NCBI RefSeq assembly: GCF_003515685.1
Contig: NZ_QWEG01000001.1
Location: 310,001-374,000, forward strand
DNA length: 64,000 bases
Direction: 5' to 3'
Source of the DNA: Neobacillus notoginsengisoli
GTDB taxonomy: Bacteria > Bacillota > Bacilli > Bacillales > Cytobacillaceae
Positions 8,366 through 18,323 of this stretch are shown piece by piece. Positions within the stretch are counted from its first letter, which is position 1. The number at the start of each line of letters is the position of its first letter. The notes under the pieces were generated by a model. That model did not search any database. It saw only the letters and a program-made list of their open reading frames with translations, and was not told the DNA's origin. The translations under genes and the position numbers were made by a program.

Positions 8366-8818
8366 AGAAGAACATCAGAAAAGGCAGCGGAATCGTCTGC
8401 CTATTATTGATTTCTTTATTATCCTAATATAGTTAAAAAGTGGTAATCATATACTTGAGTGGGACTTAAGTAGGAACTAGGCAAAAACAGAATGCTTACA
8501 ATCTGAATAATAAAAGAGCAAAAATAGGGAACGATATTACTATAAGAAAAATCATTTTTCTTTAGTGAATGCTTGTTAATTAAAGGTTTTGCAGGAATTG
8601 CCCTTTTTACTAATTATCAGTTTTGATTAGATACTGACTGTATTGGAACATTTTTTATAAATTTCCAATATATAAACTTTATTTATGTTTAAAAAAAGGT
8701 TAAAAAAAGTGTGAAATCCATGATATAATTATTTTGCGATAATAAAAATGATGAAAGCGTTAACTCGATGGCCATCGATATATAGGTTAGCAGCTTTACT
8801 AGATGGGAGTTCAAACTA
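8366..8818. other. Intergenic region before nupC
   Basis: AT-rich stretch with no credible gene. A TATAAT at 8724-8729 could be the nupC -10 element, but no good -35 lies upstream. The leader between it and the gene contains a CGATGGCCATCG palindrome at 8767-8778. Confidence 0.35.
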
Positions 8819-9994
8819 ATGTCTATCTTAATCGGAATTCTTGGGATTCTTGCACTCATAGGTATAGCTTGGCTTATGTCAAACGATAAGAAAAATATTA
8901 ATTTCCGTGCAGTCGGGATCATGCTGGCTGTTCAGCTGTTTATAGCCTGGTTCATGCTTAATACGTCAGTAGGGCAAAAAGTCCTGCATCACATTGTAAA
9001 TGTCTTTAATAAAGTTCTCTCTTTCGGAAACGAAGGAATCGCCTTCGTATTCGGTGACCTAGCCGGAAAGAACTTTTTCTTTGTTAACGTATTAATGATG
9101 ATTATTTTCGTCTCTGCTTTGCTGTCAATTTTAACTTATTTAAGAATTTTGCCGTTGGCCATTAAATACATTGGCGGTGCAGTGGCCAAAATAACAGGCC
9201 TACCGAAAATTGAATCGTTTGTTGCCGTTAACTCAATGATTTTCGGTGATACAACTGCAATTCTGTCAGTGAAATCGCAGCTTCACAAGCTTACACCAAA
9301 CCGTCTCTTTATCGTCGTCACCTCCTCTCTTGTAGCTGTATCGTGTTCTATCTTAGGGGCTTACATGCAGATGATTCCTGCGGAGTATGTTTTGGTCGCA
9401 TTACCGATTAACGTCTTTTCCGGATTGATTCTTTCTTCAATGGTTTGCCCGGTATCGAAAGAAGAAGATGAAGAAATCGATATTAAAGAAATGATTCCTG
9501 AGAAATCACTGTTTGAGGCAATCGGGAACGGTGCACTAATCGGAGGAAAAACTGCTTTAATCGTCGGCGCATTGCTCATTACGTACATTGGCTTGCTGGC
9601 GATGATCAACTTTGGTTTAGAAAACTTAGTGGGCATGACATTCCAGGAAATTATCGGTTACATTTTTGCTCCAATCGCCTATATCATGGGGATTCCGGCG
9701 TCTGAGATTCTCAGGTCAGGCTCCATCATGGGAACAAAGGTAGCAGCTAATGAATTCGTGGCCATGCTTGATTTCATGAAAATCATCCCTGATATGTCTC
9801 CGAAAACGGTCGGGATTGTCTCAGCATTCTTAGTTTCTTTCGCCAACTTCTCTTCAGTCGGAATTGTCCTTGGAACAGTCCAAGCAATCAATGAAGAACA
9901 GGCAGGCCGACTAGCCAAGGTATTTCTAAAGGTATTGTTAGTCGCAACACTGGGGTCTGTCCTAACTGGTACAATTGTAGGATTGTTCCTGTAA
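8819..9994 (+). CDS. nupC: Nucleoside transporter, NupC/CNT family
   Basis: A 391-residue concentrative nucleoside transporter in the cytoplasmic membrane, importing nucleosides with cations. There is an N-terminal pair of helices, then the CNT core with VNSMIFGDTTAILSVKSQ and the late LVSFANFSSVGIVLGTVQA segment, and a final helix. Length matches NupC. GGGAG lies about 9 bases before the ATG. A terminator follows, and the gene appears to be transcribed alone. Confidence 0.9.
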   Translation: MSILIGILGILALIGIAWLMSNDKKNINFRAVGIMLAVQLFIAWFMLNTSVGQKVLHHIVNVFNKVLSFGNEGIAFVFGDLAGKNFFFVNVLMMIIFVSALLSILTYLRILPLAIKYIGGAVAKITGLPKIESFVAVNSMIFGDTTAILSVKSQLHKLTPNRLFIVVTSSLVAVSCSILGAYMQMIPAEYVLVALPINVFSGLILSSMVCPVSKEEDEEIDIKEMIPEKSLFEAIGNGALIGGKTALIVGALLITYIGLLAMINFGLENLVGMTFQEIIGYIFAPIAYIMGIPASEILRSGSIMGTKVAANEFVAMLDFMKIIPDMSPKTVGIVSAFLVSFANFSSVGIVLGTVQAINEEQAGRLAKVFLKVLLVATLGSVLTGTIVGLFL

Positions 9995-10010
9995 TAGTGA
10001 TAAGAAGTAA

Positions 10011-10058
10011 AGCCCTCTTCAGCAAGTGTTTATTGCACATGCTGAAGGGGGCTTTTAG
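10011..10058. terminator. Terminator between nupC and the convergent phosphotransferase
   Basis: AAAGCCCTCTTCAGCA pairs with TGCTGAAGGGGGCTTTT, a long stem with T-run on the plus strand and A-run at the other side, serving both converging genes. Confidence 0.8.
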
Positions 10059-10948
10059 TTATGAATGGTTTCGGAATCTCCAATGATTGTCAAAATGACT
10101 TTATTAGCTTCAGTTGATTTCACACTGTCAGAGTTCTTGTATTCCTCATAGGTAATTAAAGCCTTCCATAAAGCCCATCCTCTTGCCCGGTTCCATGTTT
10201 CTTCATCCATTTTTAAAACATTCTTGAAAACTCTTCTACTCTCATGGTCAAAGAGGTCCATGCCATTGCCGCGTCACAGGAAGGATCTCCGACTCCAAGT
10301 ATTCCGAAGTCAATGACGGCACTAAGCTTCCCATTCTGCACTAATATATTTCCTGGCGCGACATCTCCGTGAATCCAAACAGGTTCATATTCCCATTTGG
10401 ATTCTAAAGCTAAATCCCACAACCTTGTCAAAATCGTTTCATCAAAAACATCACGGTTACTTCTGATGGCATCTCTAGTTTCCTGGTCATACACAGAAAG
10501 ATGGGCGCCTCGGTAAAAATTATGAGCGCCAGCCAATGGTCCTTCACTCGCATCAATGGACTGCAATTCAAGCAAAAATCCAGCTAAATCGGATGCGAAT
10601 TGATTTAGATTTAGTACGTTTTCTCTAGTTGCAGTTTCTCCTTCAAGCCACTTGTAAATAGACCATGGGAATGGGAAATCTTGACTCGGTGCTCCTTTTG
10701 CAACTGGTGTCGGAATAGGCAAGGAAAGCTTTTTTGCTAAAAAGGGCAACCATTTTTGTTCTTTTTCTACTTGTGGTACATACCCGGGGGCACTTGGCAG
10801 ACGTACACTCATGCCATTTCCCAAGTGAAAAGTCCGGTTATCATTCCCGCTCATTTTAACCGATTTAATTTCTAAATGAGCCCACTCAGGAAATTGCTCT
10901 TTTATCAGCTTTGTTACTAAAGCGGAATCAATTTTTATCTGAACTCAT
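10055..10948 (-). pseudogene. Aminoglycoside phosphotransferase-family gene, two frameshifts
   Basis: The APH fold would phosphorylate a small molecule using ATP. The main piece (10213-10854) has the GNGMSVRLP glycine loop, the catalytic segment WIHGDVAPGNILV and the metal-binding VIDFGILGVGDP. At about 10256 the frame moves from ...DAAMAW into DLFDHESRRVFKNVLK, explained by one lost G in a G-run. Upstream, the N-terminal codons (KLIKEQFPEWAHLEIKS) continue in frame with no start unless one base is removed from an A5 run near 10930, after which an ATG at 10948 fits. Both lesions lie in homopolymers, so sequencing error is possible. Confidence 0.8.
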
Positions 10949-11099
10949 CCCTTTCCCGGTATATTTCCAATTTAATTATAAGCTTTTCTTTCAATGGGGT
11001 GCGTGCAACATTACGCATTTTATCAATTCACATTTGAAAAATATAATGGGCCTAAGGGGGATGACTATGGTAGGAGTATGATGCTGAGGAGTTTTAGTA

Positions 11100-11157
11100 A
11101 TAAAAAGAGGCTAATCCAAAAGAGACATCATTAAGATGTTCTTTTGGGGCAGCCTCC
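11100..11157 (-). terminator. Terminator of the secreted Ig-like protein gene
   Basis: On the minus strand GGAGGCTGCCCCAAAAGA pairs across a short loop with TCTTTTGGATTAGCCTC, followed by TTTTTATT. The same GAGGCTG-CCCAAAAG style recurs at 46651. Confidence 0.8.
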
Positions 11158-11169
11158 ATAAGAGTGAGA

Positions 11170-12687
11170 TTATTTTAGTCCAATCACAACTTTATGCGTT
11201 GTTCCGTCATCAAGTGTGATTGTAATTTGATAAGTACCACCAGTTAAACCCTTTGTACTGAAGTTGAAGATATATTGTTTTGAAGAAGCGTCATATCTAA
11301 AGAGGTTTCCGGATGTAGCGGCGCTAGTTGAAACGGCTTCAACACTATCTCCGAAAACTTGGTTACTACTTTTTGCGTAGCGAAGTGTTGCATTGGCAGT
11401 TGAAATAAACGCGCCTTTGGAGTCAGTTAATTGGAATTTAACCGGTACGGTGCTTCCGGCTTTAAAGACACTTGAACCGTCCTTGTTAATAGGCTGAAGA
11501 ACTTCGCCAAAATTGTATTCGACATTATAACTAATTGTTACATCTCTTGTATTTCCGGCATTATCAGTAGCAGTTATTGTTTGCGTTTGCGGCCCAACCT
11601 TGGTCGTATCAATAGTTCCAGTTGCAGCCGTTGCAAGTCCTGACAATTCATCTGACGCAGACCAAGTGACAGTTTGATTCAGTTTGTAAGTTCCGCCATC
11701 TTCAACATTAATTACCGGCTTTGTTTTATCAATATTAATGCCCAAAACTTCTGTTGAACTTGAGTTCCCAGCGTTATCGACCGCAGTACCGCGTGCCGAT
11801 TGATCTTTACCTTCTTCAGTCAGGGGAACTGACCGAGTATAATCCGCTACGCCTGATAAGTTATCTTCTGCCTCAAAGGTAACAGTGACATCCTTGTTGT
11901 ACCAGCCATGTTCATTTGCCTCACGGTCAGCAGATCCAGAAATAGTTGGAGCGGTTTTATCAAGTTTAATCGTAATGCTTCCAGAACCTTCATTACCAGC
12001 CTTATCTTTAGCTGTACCAGTAACAGTATGAATTCCGTCTTCAGAAACTGGCGCAGGTGCACTAACCGATTCTGGCACCAGACCGGAACCACCTTCCTCA
12101 TCAACAGCAGAGAAACTGACGGTGACATCCTGGTTATACCAGCCATTCGCGTTCGGGGCTCGATCAGGAGTAGCGGTGACAACTGGAGCTGTCGTATCTG
12201 ATACTAGTTTTTTAGTAACAACAAAGGTAATGCTGTCAGGTTTCTTATTTTCTAGCTTGGCTTCCTTTTGGTTATTATTTGTGAAGGTTACATTTTGATC
12301 AGTAATGAAGTTAAACGTATATTTCCCAGCCTGTAAGTTAGGATCTACCTTAATTACTGCACTTACCTTCTTCTCCATATCTTTATCATTAAGTTTTACC
12401 GTAGTAGAGTCGCTGGAGGTAAATGTTCCGTTTGCACTAATAGCAAACTTTGTAGGGACAGTGACATCCGCATCCGTTACATTCCCATCTGATTTTACGT
12501 TGAAATTAAAACTTTTTGTTTCTCCTTGTTCAACATATACATCCATAGATGATGCAACTAATTCTGCATTAATTTCAAGTTCCCCAGCAATGGCAAAGCC
12601 TGCTGGTACTAGCCCGGAAATAGCCAACGCAGTTACGGCACTGAGAGCTTTTCTGTGTAACATTTTTCTTAACCCGGTTTTTTTCAT
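11170..12687 (-). CDS. Secreted repeat protein with Ig-like and PxKF domains
   Basis: A 505-residue exported protein. A basic N-terminus and hydrophobic stretch (ALSAVTALAISGLVPAGFA) form a Sec signal peptide cleaved after AIAG or nearby. Residues ~40-165 are a beta-rich domain. Then come repeated modules with HGWYN/NGWYNQDVTVSF and VDNAGN/KDKAGN motifs, each ending KTAP or KTKP, typical of Ig-like or OmpL47-like surface repeats. The last ~110 residues carry VPVKFQLTD, a PxKF domain. A cell-surface binding or adhesion role is inferred. ATG at 12687 with AAGGGGAGAGAAG upstream. No cell-wall sorting signal is visible. Confidence 0.82.
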   Translation of the reverse strand: MKKTGLRKMLHRKALSAVTALAISGLVPAGFAIAGELEINAELVASSMDVYVEQGETKSFNFNVKSDGNVTDADVTVPTKFAISANGTFTSSDSTTVKLNDKDMEKKVSAVIKVDPNLQAGKYTFNFITDQNVTFTNNNQKEAKLENKKPDSITFVVTKKLVSDTTAPVVTATPDRAPNANGWYNQDVTVSFSAVDEEGGSGLVPESVSAPAPVSEDGIHTVTGTAKDKAGNEGSGSITIKLDKTAPTISGSADREANEHGWYNKDVTVTFEAEDNLSGVADYTRSVPLTEEGKDQSARGTAVDNAGNSSSTEVLGINIDKTKPVINVEDGGTYKLNQTVTWSASDELSGLATAATGTIDTTKVGPQTQTITATDNAGNTRDVTISYNVEYNFGEVLQPINKDGSSVFKAGSTVPVKFQLTDSKGAFISTANATLRYAKSSNQVFGDSVEAVSTSAATSGNLFRYDASSKQYIFNFSTKGLTGGTYQITITLDDGTTHKVVIGLK

Positions 12688-12690
12688 CAA

Positions 12691-13073
12691 TCTTCTCTCC
12701 CCTTAAAATATTTTAAGAGGGCCGGTTACACTAGTAGCTCCATACAGCCCAAGTGTCCAAATAAAGGCTATACTTCAAAGCTTCCCAAAATAAGGTCGGT
12801 TGAGTGGTTTACCAATTAGGCTAAATCGGACATTTTCACTCTCACAAACCTTGGTTGTAATGATGGGATAATACTTTGATACTACTTCAATATAGGTATA
12901 TCGCATCATTAAGTTATATTATAAATTAAACGATTGTTTATCGGTTCATTTTCCCTTCGACAAACTTCAAATAAATTCCAACAAAAATCGCCAATTTTAC
13001 CCAAAAGAATATGGTGTGTTAAGAAAAAAAAGTACCAACTAGTGTTAGTACCTACAATAAAACAAAGTAATTT
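12691..13073. other. Intergenic leader region of the secreted protein gene
   Basis: No gene seen. On the minus strand it is the leader of the secreted protein gene and contains a short AGCC/GGGCT hairpin and a segment ending TGTAACCGGCC that faintly recalls a riboswitch, but conserved cores are missing. Confidence 0.3.
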
Positions 13074-13244
13074 TACGGTACCCCATTAGACTACTTTGCA
13101 GCCTTAATTACAGAGGAAGAAACAAGGCTGCTTTCCAACGTGGAAATCATGCTTTGGCAGGCAATCAATGAAAAAGTGCGCAATGAAATCTATTATAAAA
13201 ATGGCAAAACCTTAAAAAGTATCTTTTCAAAACTATTCCAGTAG
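13074..13244 (+). pseudogene. C-terminal gene remnant
   Basis: About 56 open codons with no start, ending at TAG 13242. They read as plausible protein (ITEEETRLLSNVEIMLWQAI...IFSKLFQ). This looks like the tail of a truncated gene; family not recognised. Confidence 0.35.
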
Positions 13245-13348
13245 ATTAAGTTGGATACATTACTAAAGTAGAGGACCTTACTAATGATTAGCCTTTCTAT
13301 CAAGGGTGTTCAGGAAGGGGAGGTTTGTTGGTTACAGCGATAGTGGTT

Positions 13349-13372
13349 TTGGGGTGAATGAACACCCCAATA
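13349..13372 (-). terminator. Terminator of fosB
   Basis: GGGGTG TTCATT CACCCC on the minus strand, followed by AAAACC; the T-run is weak. Confidence 0.45.
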
Positions 13373-13402
13373 TTTCATTATCTTCATATTTTTTATTAGG
13401 AG

Positions 13403-13822
13403 TTAATAAAACTCCATATGCCCCTTATCCTCACGATAATATGCCAGCCGATCCTTGAGCGTCCCCGTATGAAACTCAAATTTATGCCCATCCGGATCCA
13501 CGAAGTACACCGACCGCCGGTCCCGCTCATCCCGCTCCCGTCCAGGCAGAATTTCTACATCCAGCCGTTTAAGCCGCTCAACCATCCCATCAAACTCCGC
13601 CTCATCCACCGAAAACGCCACATGCGTATACGACTTCCGAATCTCATTCCGCGGAATATCCTGTTCCACATTCAGCGCCAGCCACATACCAGCCAAATCG
13701 AAATACGCCGTACTCCGCCCCTTCACCAACAGCCTCGCACCAAACACATCCCGATAAAATGCAACCGACCGCTCCAAATCACTCACCGAAAACAGAAAAT
13801 GATTCAACCCCTTAACAGCCAA
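13403..13822 (-). CDS. fosB: Metallothiol transferase FosB (fosfomycin resistance)
   Basis: A 139-residue VOC-fold enzyme that adds bacillithiol or cysteine to fosfomycin and so opens its epoxide. Counting from the TTG at 13822, the metal ligands H8 (LNHFLFS), H67 (SYTHVAF) and E116 (KFEFHTG) fall at the family positions. The [20 protein letters not shown] and TAYFDL blocks are diagnostic. The TTG at 13822 is preferred to the one at 13831 because AGAGGGGG lies 9 bases before it and directly abuts the other. GC is high for the region, and a decayed second copy lies at 4080-4305. Confidence 0.93.
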   Translation of the reverse strand: MAVKGLNHFLFSVSDLERSVAFYRDVFGARLLVKGRSTAYFDLAGMWLALNVEQDIPRNEIRKSYTHVAFSVDEAEFDGMVERLKRLDVEILPGRERDERDRRSVYFVDPDGHKFEFHTGTLKDRLAYYREDKGHMEFY

Positions 13823-13977
13823 ACCCTTCAACCCCCTCTTTTGGCAAAAGCCAGCCGGCAGGGCGGCTGGCGTCCACGCTCAAAGTCTGCATATATTAAT
13901 TAGACGGACAACGCACACAGCTCGTTACCTTCCAGAAAAACCTGCGAATAACTCAAAACTTATGTAAGAATAAATAG

Positions 13978-14286
13978 CAGGCCACAACCCATGGTGACGG
14001 CTCAATAGGCATTCAAGTCAGCAAACCGATTGGAAACCTGACGGTCGAAGAAAATGTAACAACTTATGGCTCGGTGGGGAATTCCTTAGTGAAGGGCGTC
14101 ATTACCGAAATGGCAGCCAATGCAATCAGTATTAAAACAGGTGGCAAAATTGAAAGTCTGGCCATTCATGGTGATATTGTTACTCACGGTGACAACGTTA
14201 CGAATTATGCATTGGAAGGCGGCGAATTGCTGAATTTTACCCTTGGCGGTGAAATGATTGTGAATGGGCAGGATCGGCATACGTAA
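13978..14286 (+). pseudogene. 3' remnant of a larger surface or repeat protein gene
   Basis: A frame open from 13978 without any credible start, reading GDGSIGIQVSKPIGNLTV, then repeated beta-type segments (VVEENVTTYG style, SLAIHGDIVTHGDNVTNYA). The GTG at 14074 has no ribosome site. Repeats continue upstream of it, so the N-terminus is missing. No family assigned. Confidence 0.5.
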
Positions 14287-14349
14287 AATTACATTTGGGG
14301 AGAAGCTTAGCTAAAAATGGTAAAATATAAACAAAGGGGGAGCACAAAA

Positions 14350-14550
14350 ATGGTTATACAAGCGAATATGTCACCTGATGGAATAGTCAATGTTTGGGAA
14401 GGTACGGCAGACATTTTTAATAAATATAACTTACCTATAACAAAACAGAGTTTAGAGGCATTAGTTAAAGGGGAAGACCTTCATTCACTTCTTAAAGAAT
14501 TAAATGATGCTGTTGGGAGTTCTACATTAACCTGTGTAGAAGGCGGCTGA
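14350..14550 (+). CDS. Small hypothetical protein (66 aa)
   Basis: It starts MVIQANMSPDGIVNVWEGTA and ends ...STLTCVEGG; acidic and soluble, no signal or membrane segment. AAAGGGGGAGC precedes the ATG by about 8 bases, and a strong terminator follows, so I regard it as a real gene. The final Cys-Val-Glu-Gly-Gly is notable because a terminal GG resembles a processing or conjugation end, but nothing nearby supports that. Confidence 0.65.
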   Translation: MVIQANMSPDGIVNVWEGTADIFNKYNLPITKQSLEALVKGEDLHSLLKELNDAVGSSTLTCVEGG

Positions 14551-14592
14551 CAAATGCCAACACCAAGGAGTAGTTTACTCCTAATATGAAAT

Positions 14593-14625
14593 TAGCCTGG
14601 CTGCCAGCTAGGCTTCTTTTTTTGC
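14593..14625 (+). terminator. Terminator
   Basis: AGCCTGGCTG and CCAGCTAGGCT form a stem followed by TTCTTTTTTTG. Confidence 0.85.
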
Positions 14626-14737
14626 AAAAATAAGACAATTGTTAAATTTTTGTATCACTTCCATTTCGTGGTGCAAAAGTCATAGGCACAAGGTATAATT
14701 TTCCCATGCTGGAAGAAAAATAAATTGGGGGATGTTT

Positions 14738-17700
14738 ATGACATGGTTCACAAAATGGGCATTGCGGAATAGGGCTGCGGTTGTTTTTTCCGTCATTGTC
14801 TCGATACTTTTCGGTGTTTTCAGCTACACCACGATTCCGATGGAGCTTATGCCGTCAGCAGATCAGCCTTACATAACGGTATCGGCAGTAGGTAACGGCA
14901 TGGATGCCGTCACGATGGATGAACAGGTAACAAAGCCTATTGAAAAAGCACTGACAGGCATCAAAGGGAAACGCAATGTAATCGCAGAAACGGGTAATAA
15001 CTTCACCCAGATGATGATCACGTTTGAATCCGACACGGATTTAAGAGAAGCGAAGCAACAAATTCAAGAGAACCTCTCAATGGTCAACTTGCCAAACGGA
15101 GTCATGAAGCCATATGTGGTGCTGCTGAATACATCCCAAATCCCGGTTGTTTATCTTGGGCTAACCTTTGATAAGGAAATCGGGAACAAAGAAGTAAATC
15201 TCGTAGAAAACGAGATTCTTCCTCAGTTCAAGAGCATCAAGGGCGTAGGGAATGTCATGAGTTACGGAGGAAAAAACCAGCAGGTCATGATTAAGGTCGA
15301 TCCTGCAAAACTTGCCGATGCCCAAATCCCTCTGGAAAAGATGTATATGCTCCTTCAAGGGAAAAACGCTACCGTCGCTGTAGGGGAGCAAACCTTAAAC
15401 AACGAGGCTACAAGCATCATTGTAACAGGAAAAATAGAGAAGCTTGAAGATGTGAAAAACCTCAAGCTGAACGCGGCCACCCAATTGAAAGATGTGGCTG
15501 AAGTAACGATGGAGAAGGATACGAAAAGCATTACGCATATGAATGGAAAGAATTTCATTCAACTCATTGTGCAGAAAGATTCAACGAGTAATGCGGTCAC
15601 GATGGGCAAGCAGGTAGAAGAAGTAGCAAAGAAGATCGATGAGGACTATAAAGGAACGTTGGAGGCTAGCGTATTCATTAATTTGGCAGATACCGTCCTT
15701 AATTCGATCAATGCGATGACAAGGGAAGTACTGACAGGTGCCTTATTTGCTGCCTTGATTATCTGGCTGTTCCTGAAAAGCTTTCGCATGACTCTTATCA
15801 CAATTGTCAGCATTCCCCTTTCGCTATGCATAACGATGATTTTACTTTCCTTCTTTGGAGTAACGCTAAACATTCTCACTTTAGGCGGCATTGCGGTATC
15901 TGTCGGACGGCTTGTCGATGACAGCATCGTCGTTGTTGAAAACATTTACCGAAGAAAAAAGGAAAAGACACTTACTCCCGCCTCTATTGTGGCCTCAGTA
16001 AAAGAAGTTTCGGCTGCGATTACGTCATCCACGCTCACGACGGTAGCAGTGTTTCTTCCAATGTTGCTTGCTTCCGGCGGTTTAAGAGATTTAATCGGGC
16101 CGTTTGCAATTACCATTACGTGTTCGCTGCTTGCATCATTGCTCGTATCCCTGACAGTCGTGCCGATGCTCAGCCAGCGAATGATGAAGAAAGTGAAGGA
16201 GCAAAAGCACAAAAAAGGTACGTTTTATCCTAAAGTACTGCGCTGGTCCCTGAATCATAAATGGCTTCCAATCCTCATATCCGTTCTGGTGATCGCCGGC
16301 TCGATTGGATTGTTCGCAACGATGCCAAAAGGTTCAGTCGACCAAAAGGACAGCGCCTATCTTTCCATTTGGCTGCGCTATCAAAGTGGAACGCAATTCA
16401 AGGATATTGAAAACGGGATAAAAAGGATGGAAAACCTTCTTTCCGAACAGAAAGACGTTGTAAACCACATTGTTCAAGTGGGGAATAATGCCGAAGCAGC
16501 GCAGTTTGGGGAGCTTCAGGACCCGAACCAAGTACAGTTCATGGCCTTTTTGAAAGAAGGAGCGGATTCTGTTAAGGTCGTTCAAAAACTGAGGAACGAA
16601 AAAGAGCAATTCCCCGGGGCGGAATTAACCGCCAATACATCCGGACTAATGGGAGAGAATAAAACAACTGTATCTGTAGATGTTATTGGCAACAATGAGA
16701 AGGACATTCAACAGGCAGCGGATAAAATCAAGAATACGTTCGAAGGCATTGATGGCGTCCAAAAAGTAGAAACAAATGAAGAAAATCAAAAACCGACCGT
16801 GACAGTAACGGTAGACTCAACCGTGGCCAGTGCCCAGGAAATATCTCAGTCGATCCAAGCTATGATTAAGCCGGCAGTTATAGGCAGTGTTGAAATCGAT
16901 GGCCGCAGCACTCTGGTGCAGCTTGGCGCCCTGCAAGAAATTAACACTGCAGACGATTTGAGGAAACTTCAATTGATGACACCTGAAGGACCGACTGTCT
17001 TAGGAAGCATTGCAACAATCAAGGAGTCCGACGAACTGGGAACAATCTATTCTAAAGACGGTCACCATTACCTTCAGGTCAACGCTGTTGTCAATGCGAA
17101 GAAAATGGTCGATGTGGCCGGAGAGATTAATAAACAATTAGCGGTTTGGAAACAAGACAAAACATTCGGAGAAGGAACGAGCGCAGAGATCACTGGCTCT
17201 GCCATGCAGTCTTCCGATGAATTAATGGAACTCGGGAAACTCGCTCTATTCTCAATCGGAATTGTGTTCATGATCCTTCTCGTCACATTAAAATCATTCC
17301 GGGCGAGCATTGCGATTTTATTGACCCTGCCCCTAGCGGCGATTGGATCCCTTTTAGGGCTGGTCATATCCAAGTCCAGCATTGATATTTCATCTGGAAT
17401 CGGAATGCTGATGCTTGTCGGAATCGTCGTAACGAATGCGATTGTTCTTGTCGACCGGATTCGTCATAACGAAGAGACCATGTCCATCAGGGAAGCAATC
17501 ATGGAAGCAGGTACCGTAAGACTGCGGCCAATCTTGATGACCGCGTTTGCGACCGTTTTTGCGATGGTTCCGCTCCTATTTGCGCACGAATCCGCGATGA
17601 GCTTTAATCTTGTGGGCAAGGGGCTTGCTGTCGTCGTTATTTTCGGCCTGCTTGTGTCTACTTTCCTGACACTGATTGTCATCCCAACATTCTACGAATT

Positions 17701-17773
17701 GTTCCACTTCCGAAAGGCAAAAAAACAAAGACAACACAGAAGCGCTGTATCCGTTGAAATGAACGTGACGTAA
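14738..17773 (+). CDS. RND-family efflux transporter (AcrB/SwrC type)
   Basis: A 1011-residue proton-driven exporter of the resistance-nodulation-division family in the cytoplasmic membrane. The first helix is followed by a large extracytoplasmic loop (~35-330). Then come the TM2-TM6 block with the proton-relay aspartates in RLVDDSIVVVEN, a second large loop, and a second helix block including LVGIVVTNAIVLVDRIRHNE. GGGGG lies 6 bases before ATG 14738. In B. subtilis SwrC exports surfactin-type lipopeptides. Here it lies immediately upstream of the TOMM cluster but behind its own terminator, so a link to peptide export or immunity is only a possibility. Confidence 0.88.
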   Translation: MTWFTKWALRNRAAVVFSVIVSILFGVFSYTTIPMELMPSADQPYITVSAVGNGMDAVTMDEQVTKPIEKALTGIKGKRNVIAETGNNFTQMMITFESDTDLREAKQQIQENLSMVNLPNGVMKPYVVLLNTSQIPVVYLGLTFDKEIGNKEVNLVENEILPQFKSIKGVGNVMSYGGKNQQVMIKVDPAKLADAQIPLEKMYMLLQGKNATVAVGEQTLNNEATSIIVTGKIEKLEDVKNLKLNAATQLKDVAEVTMEKDTKSITHMNGKNFIQLIVQKDSTSNAVTMGKQVEEVAKKIDEDYKGTLEASVFINLADTVLNSINAMTREVLTGALFAALIIWLFLKSFRMTLITIVSIPLSLCITMILLSFFGVTLNILTLGGIAVSVGRLVDDSIVVVENIYRRKKEKTLTPASIVASVKEVSAAITSSTLTTVAVFLPMLLASGGLRDLIGPFAITITCSLLASLLVSLTVVPMLSQRMMKKVKEQKHKKGTFYPKVLRWSLNHKWLPILISVLVIAGSIGLFATMPKGSVDQKDSAYLSIWLRYQSGTQFKDIENGIKRMENLLSEQKDVVNHIVQVGNNAEAAQFGELQDPNQVQFMAFLKEGADSVKVVQKLRNEKEQFPGAELTANTSGLMGENKTTVSVDVIGNNEKDIQQAADKIKNTFEGIDGVQKVETNEENQKPTVTVTVDSTVASAQEISQSIQAMIKPAVIGSVEIDGRSTLVQLGALQEINTADDLRKLQLMTPEGPTVLGSIATIKESDELGTIYSKDGHHYLQVNAVVNAKKMVDVAGEINKQLAVWKQDKTFGEGTSAEITGSAMQSSDELMELGKLALFSIGIVFMILLVTLKSFRASIAILLTLPLAAIGSLLGLVISKSSIDISSGIGMLMLVGIVVTNAIVLVDRIRHNEETMSIREAIMEAGTVRLRPILMTAFATVFAMVPLLFAHESAMSFNLVGKGLAVVVIFGLLVSTFLTLIVIPTFYELFHFRKAKKQRQHRSAVSVEMNVT

Positions 17774-17793
17774 AAAACTAACTCAAAAAAAGC

Positions 17794-17832
17794 AACAGCA
17801 CCCTTCAATTTAATGGAGAGGTGCTGTTTTGT
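17794..17832 (+). terminator. Terminator of the RND gene
   Basis: AACAGCACC pairs with GGTGCTGTT, followed by TTGTT. Confidence 0.8.
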
Positions 17833-17835
17833 TAT

Positions 17836-18014
17836 TTCTAATTAGAATTAGGCTCTTACATCAGTAACAGCGGCCTAAACAGAATCATACTTTGATTAAG
17901 AGAGGACACGAATCATCTGATGGATGTATATGCCCAAACTGATCATTCATTCATTTAACTCTCGCGTCAGGTGTCAGCCTAACCTGATAAATAATATACA
18001 AAGGAGAGGGAATA
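17836..18014 (+). promoter_or_regulatory. Leader/promoter region of the TOMM precursor gene
   Basis: Holds the upstream region of the bacteriocin precursor. A TCAGGT...ACCTGA inverted repeat lies at about 17965-17983 and the ribosome site AAAGGAGAGGG directly before 18015. I cannot name a sigma factor; no strong TTGACA/TATAAT pair is visible. Confidence 0.4.
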
Positions 18015-18299
18015 ATGCATAATTTTCCAAACCAATTACAAAGCTTGGAAATGGCACCATACCAAGTTGGTGAGGTAATGCCTCTGGATCCTTATAGTGA
18101 GGATCTACGGTTTGGCCGTTGCGGAGGCTTTGGTCGTTGCGGAGGTTTTGGTCGTTGCGGCGGCTTTGGTCGTTGCGGAGGTTGCTTTGGCCGTTGCGGG
18201 GGCTGCTTTGGTCGTTGCGGAGGCTGCTTTGGTTTTGGCGGTTGTTTTGGTTTTGGCATTGGTTTTAGTTGCTTTGGTTTTAGTTGCTTTTTCATTTAA
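18015..18299 (+). CDS. Heterocycloanthracin/sonorensin-type TOMM precursor peptide
   Basis: A 94-residue ribosomal peptide, the substrate of the enzymes encoded downstream. Residues 1-32 form a leader (NQLQSLEMAPYQVGEV) with the pattern of heterocycloanthracin leaders. The core begins with four FGRCGG units, then two CFGRCGG units and a CFGFGG / FSCFGFSCFFI tail: 12 Cys and 2 Ser that could become thiazole and oxazole rings. Phe and Arg alternate with Gly-Cys, and no proteolytic motif is obvious beyond the leader-core junction. Opposite-strand and shifted open frames over the repeats are shadows. Expected to be exported as an antimicrobial peptide; the activity is inferred from the family. 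Confidence 0.9.
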   Translation: MHNFPNQLQSLEMAPYQVGEVMPLDPYSEDLRFGRCGGFGRCGGFGRCGGFGRCGGCFGRCGGCFGRCGGCFGFGGCFGFGIGFSCFGFSCFFI

Positions 18300-18323
18300 A
18301 AAGTTTAGTTTTTCACCCAAAAA

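Noticed and set aside
12720-12900. c-di-GMP or ydaO riboswitch before the secreted protein gene
   Set aside because: Only scattered resemblance (GGTAAACC, GTAACCGG); the conserved core blocks cannot be found.
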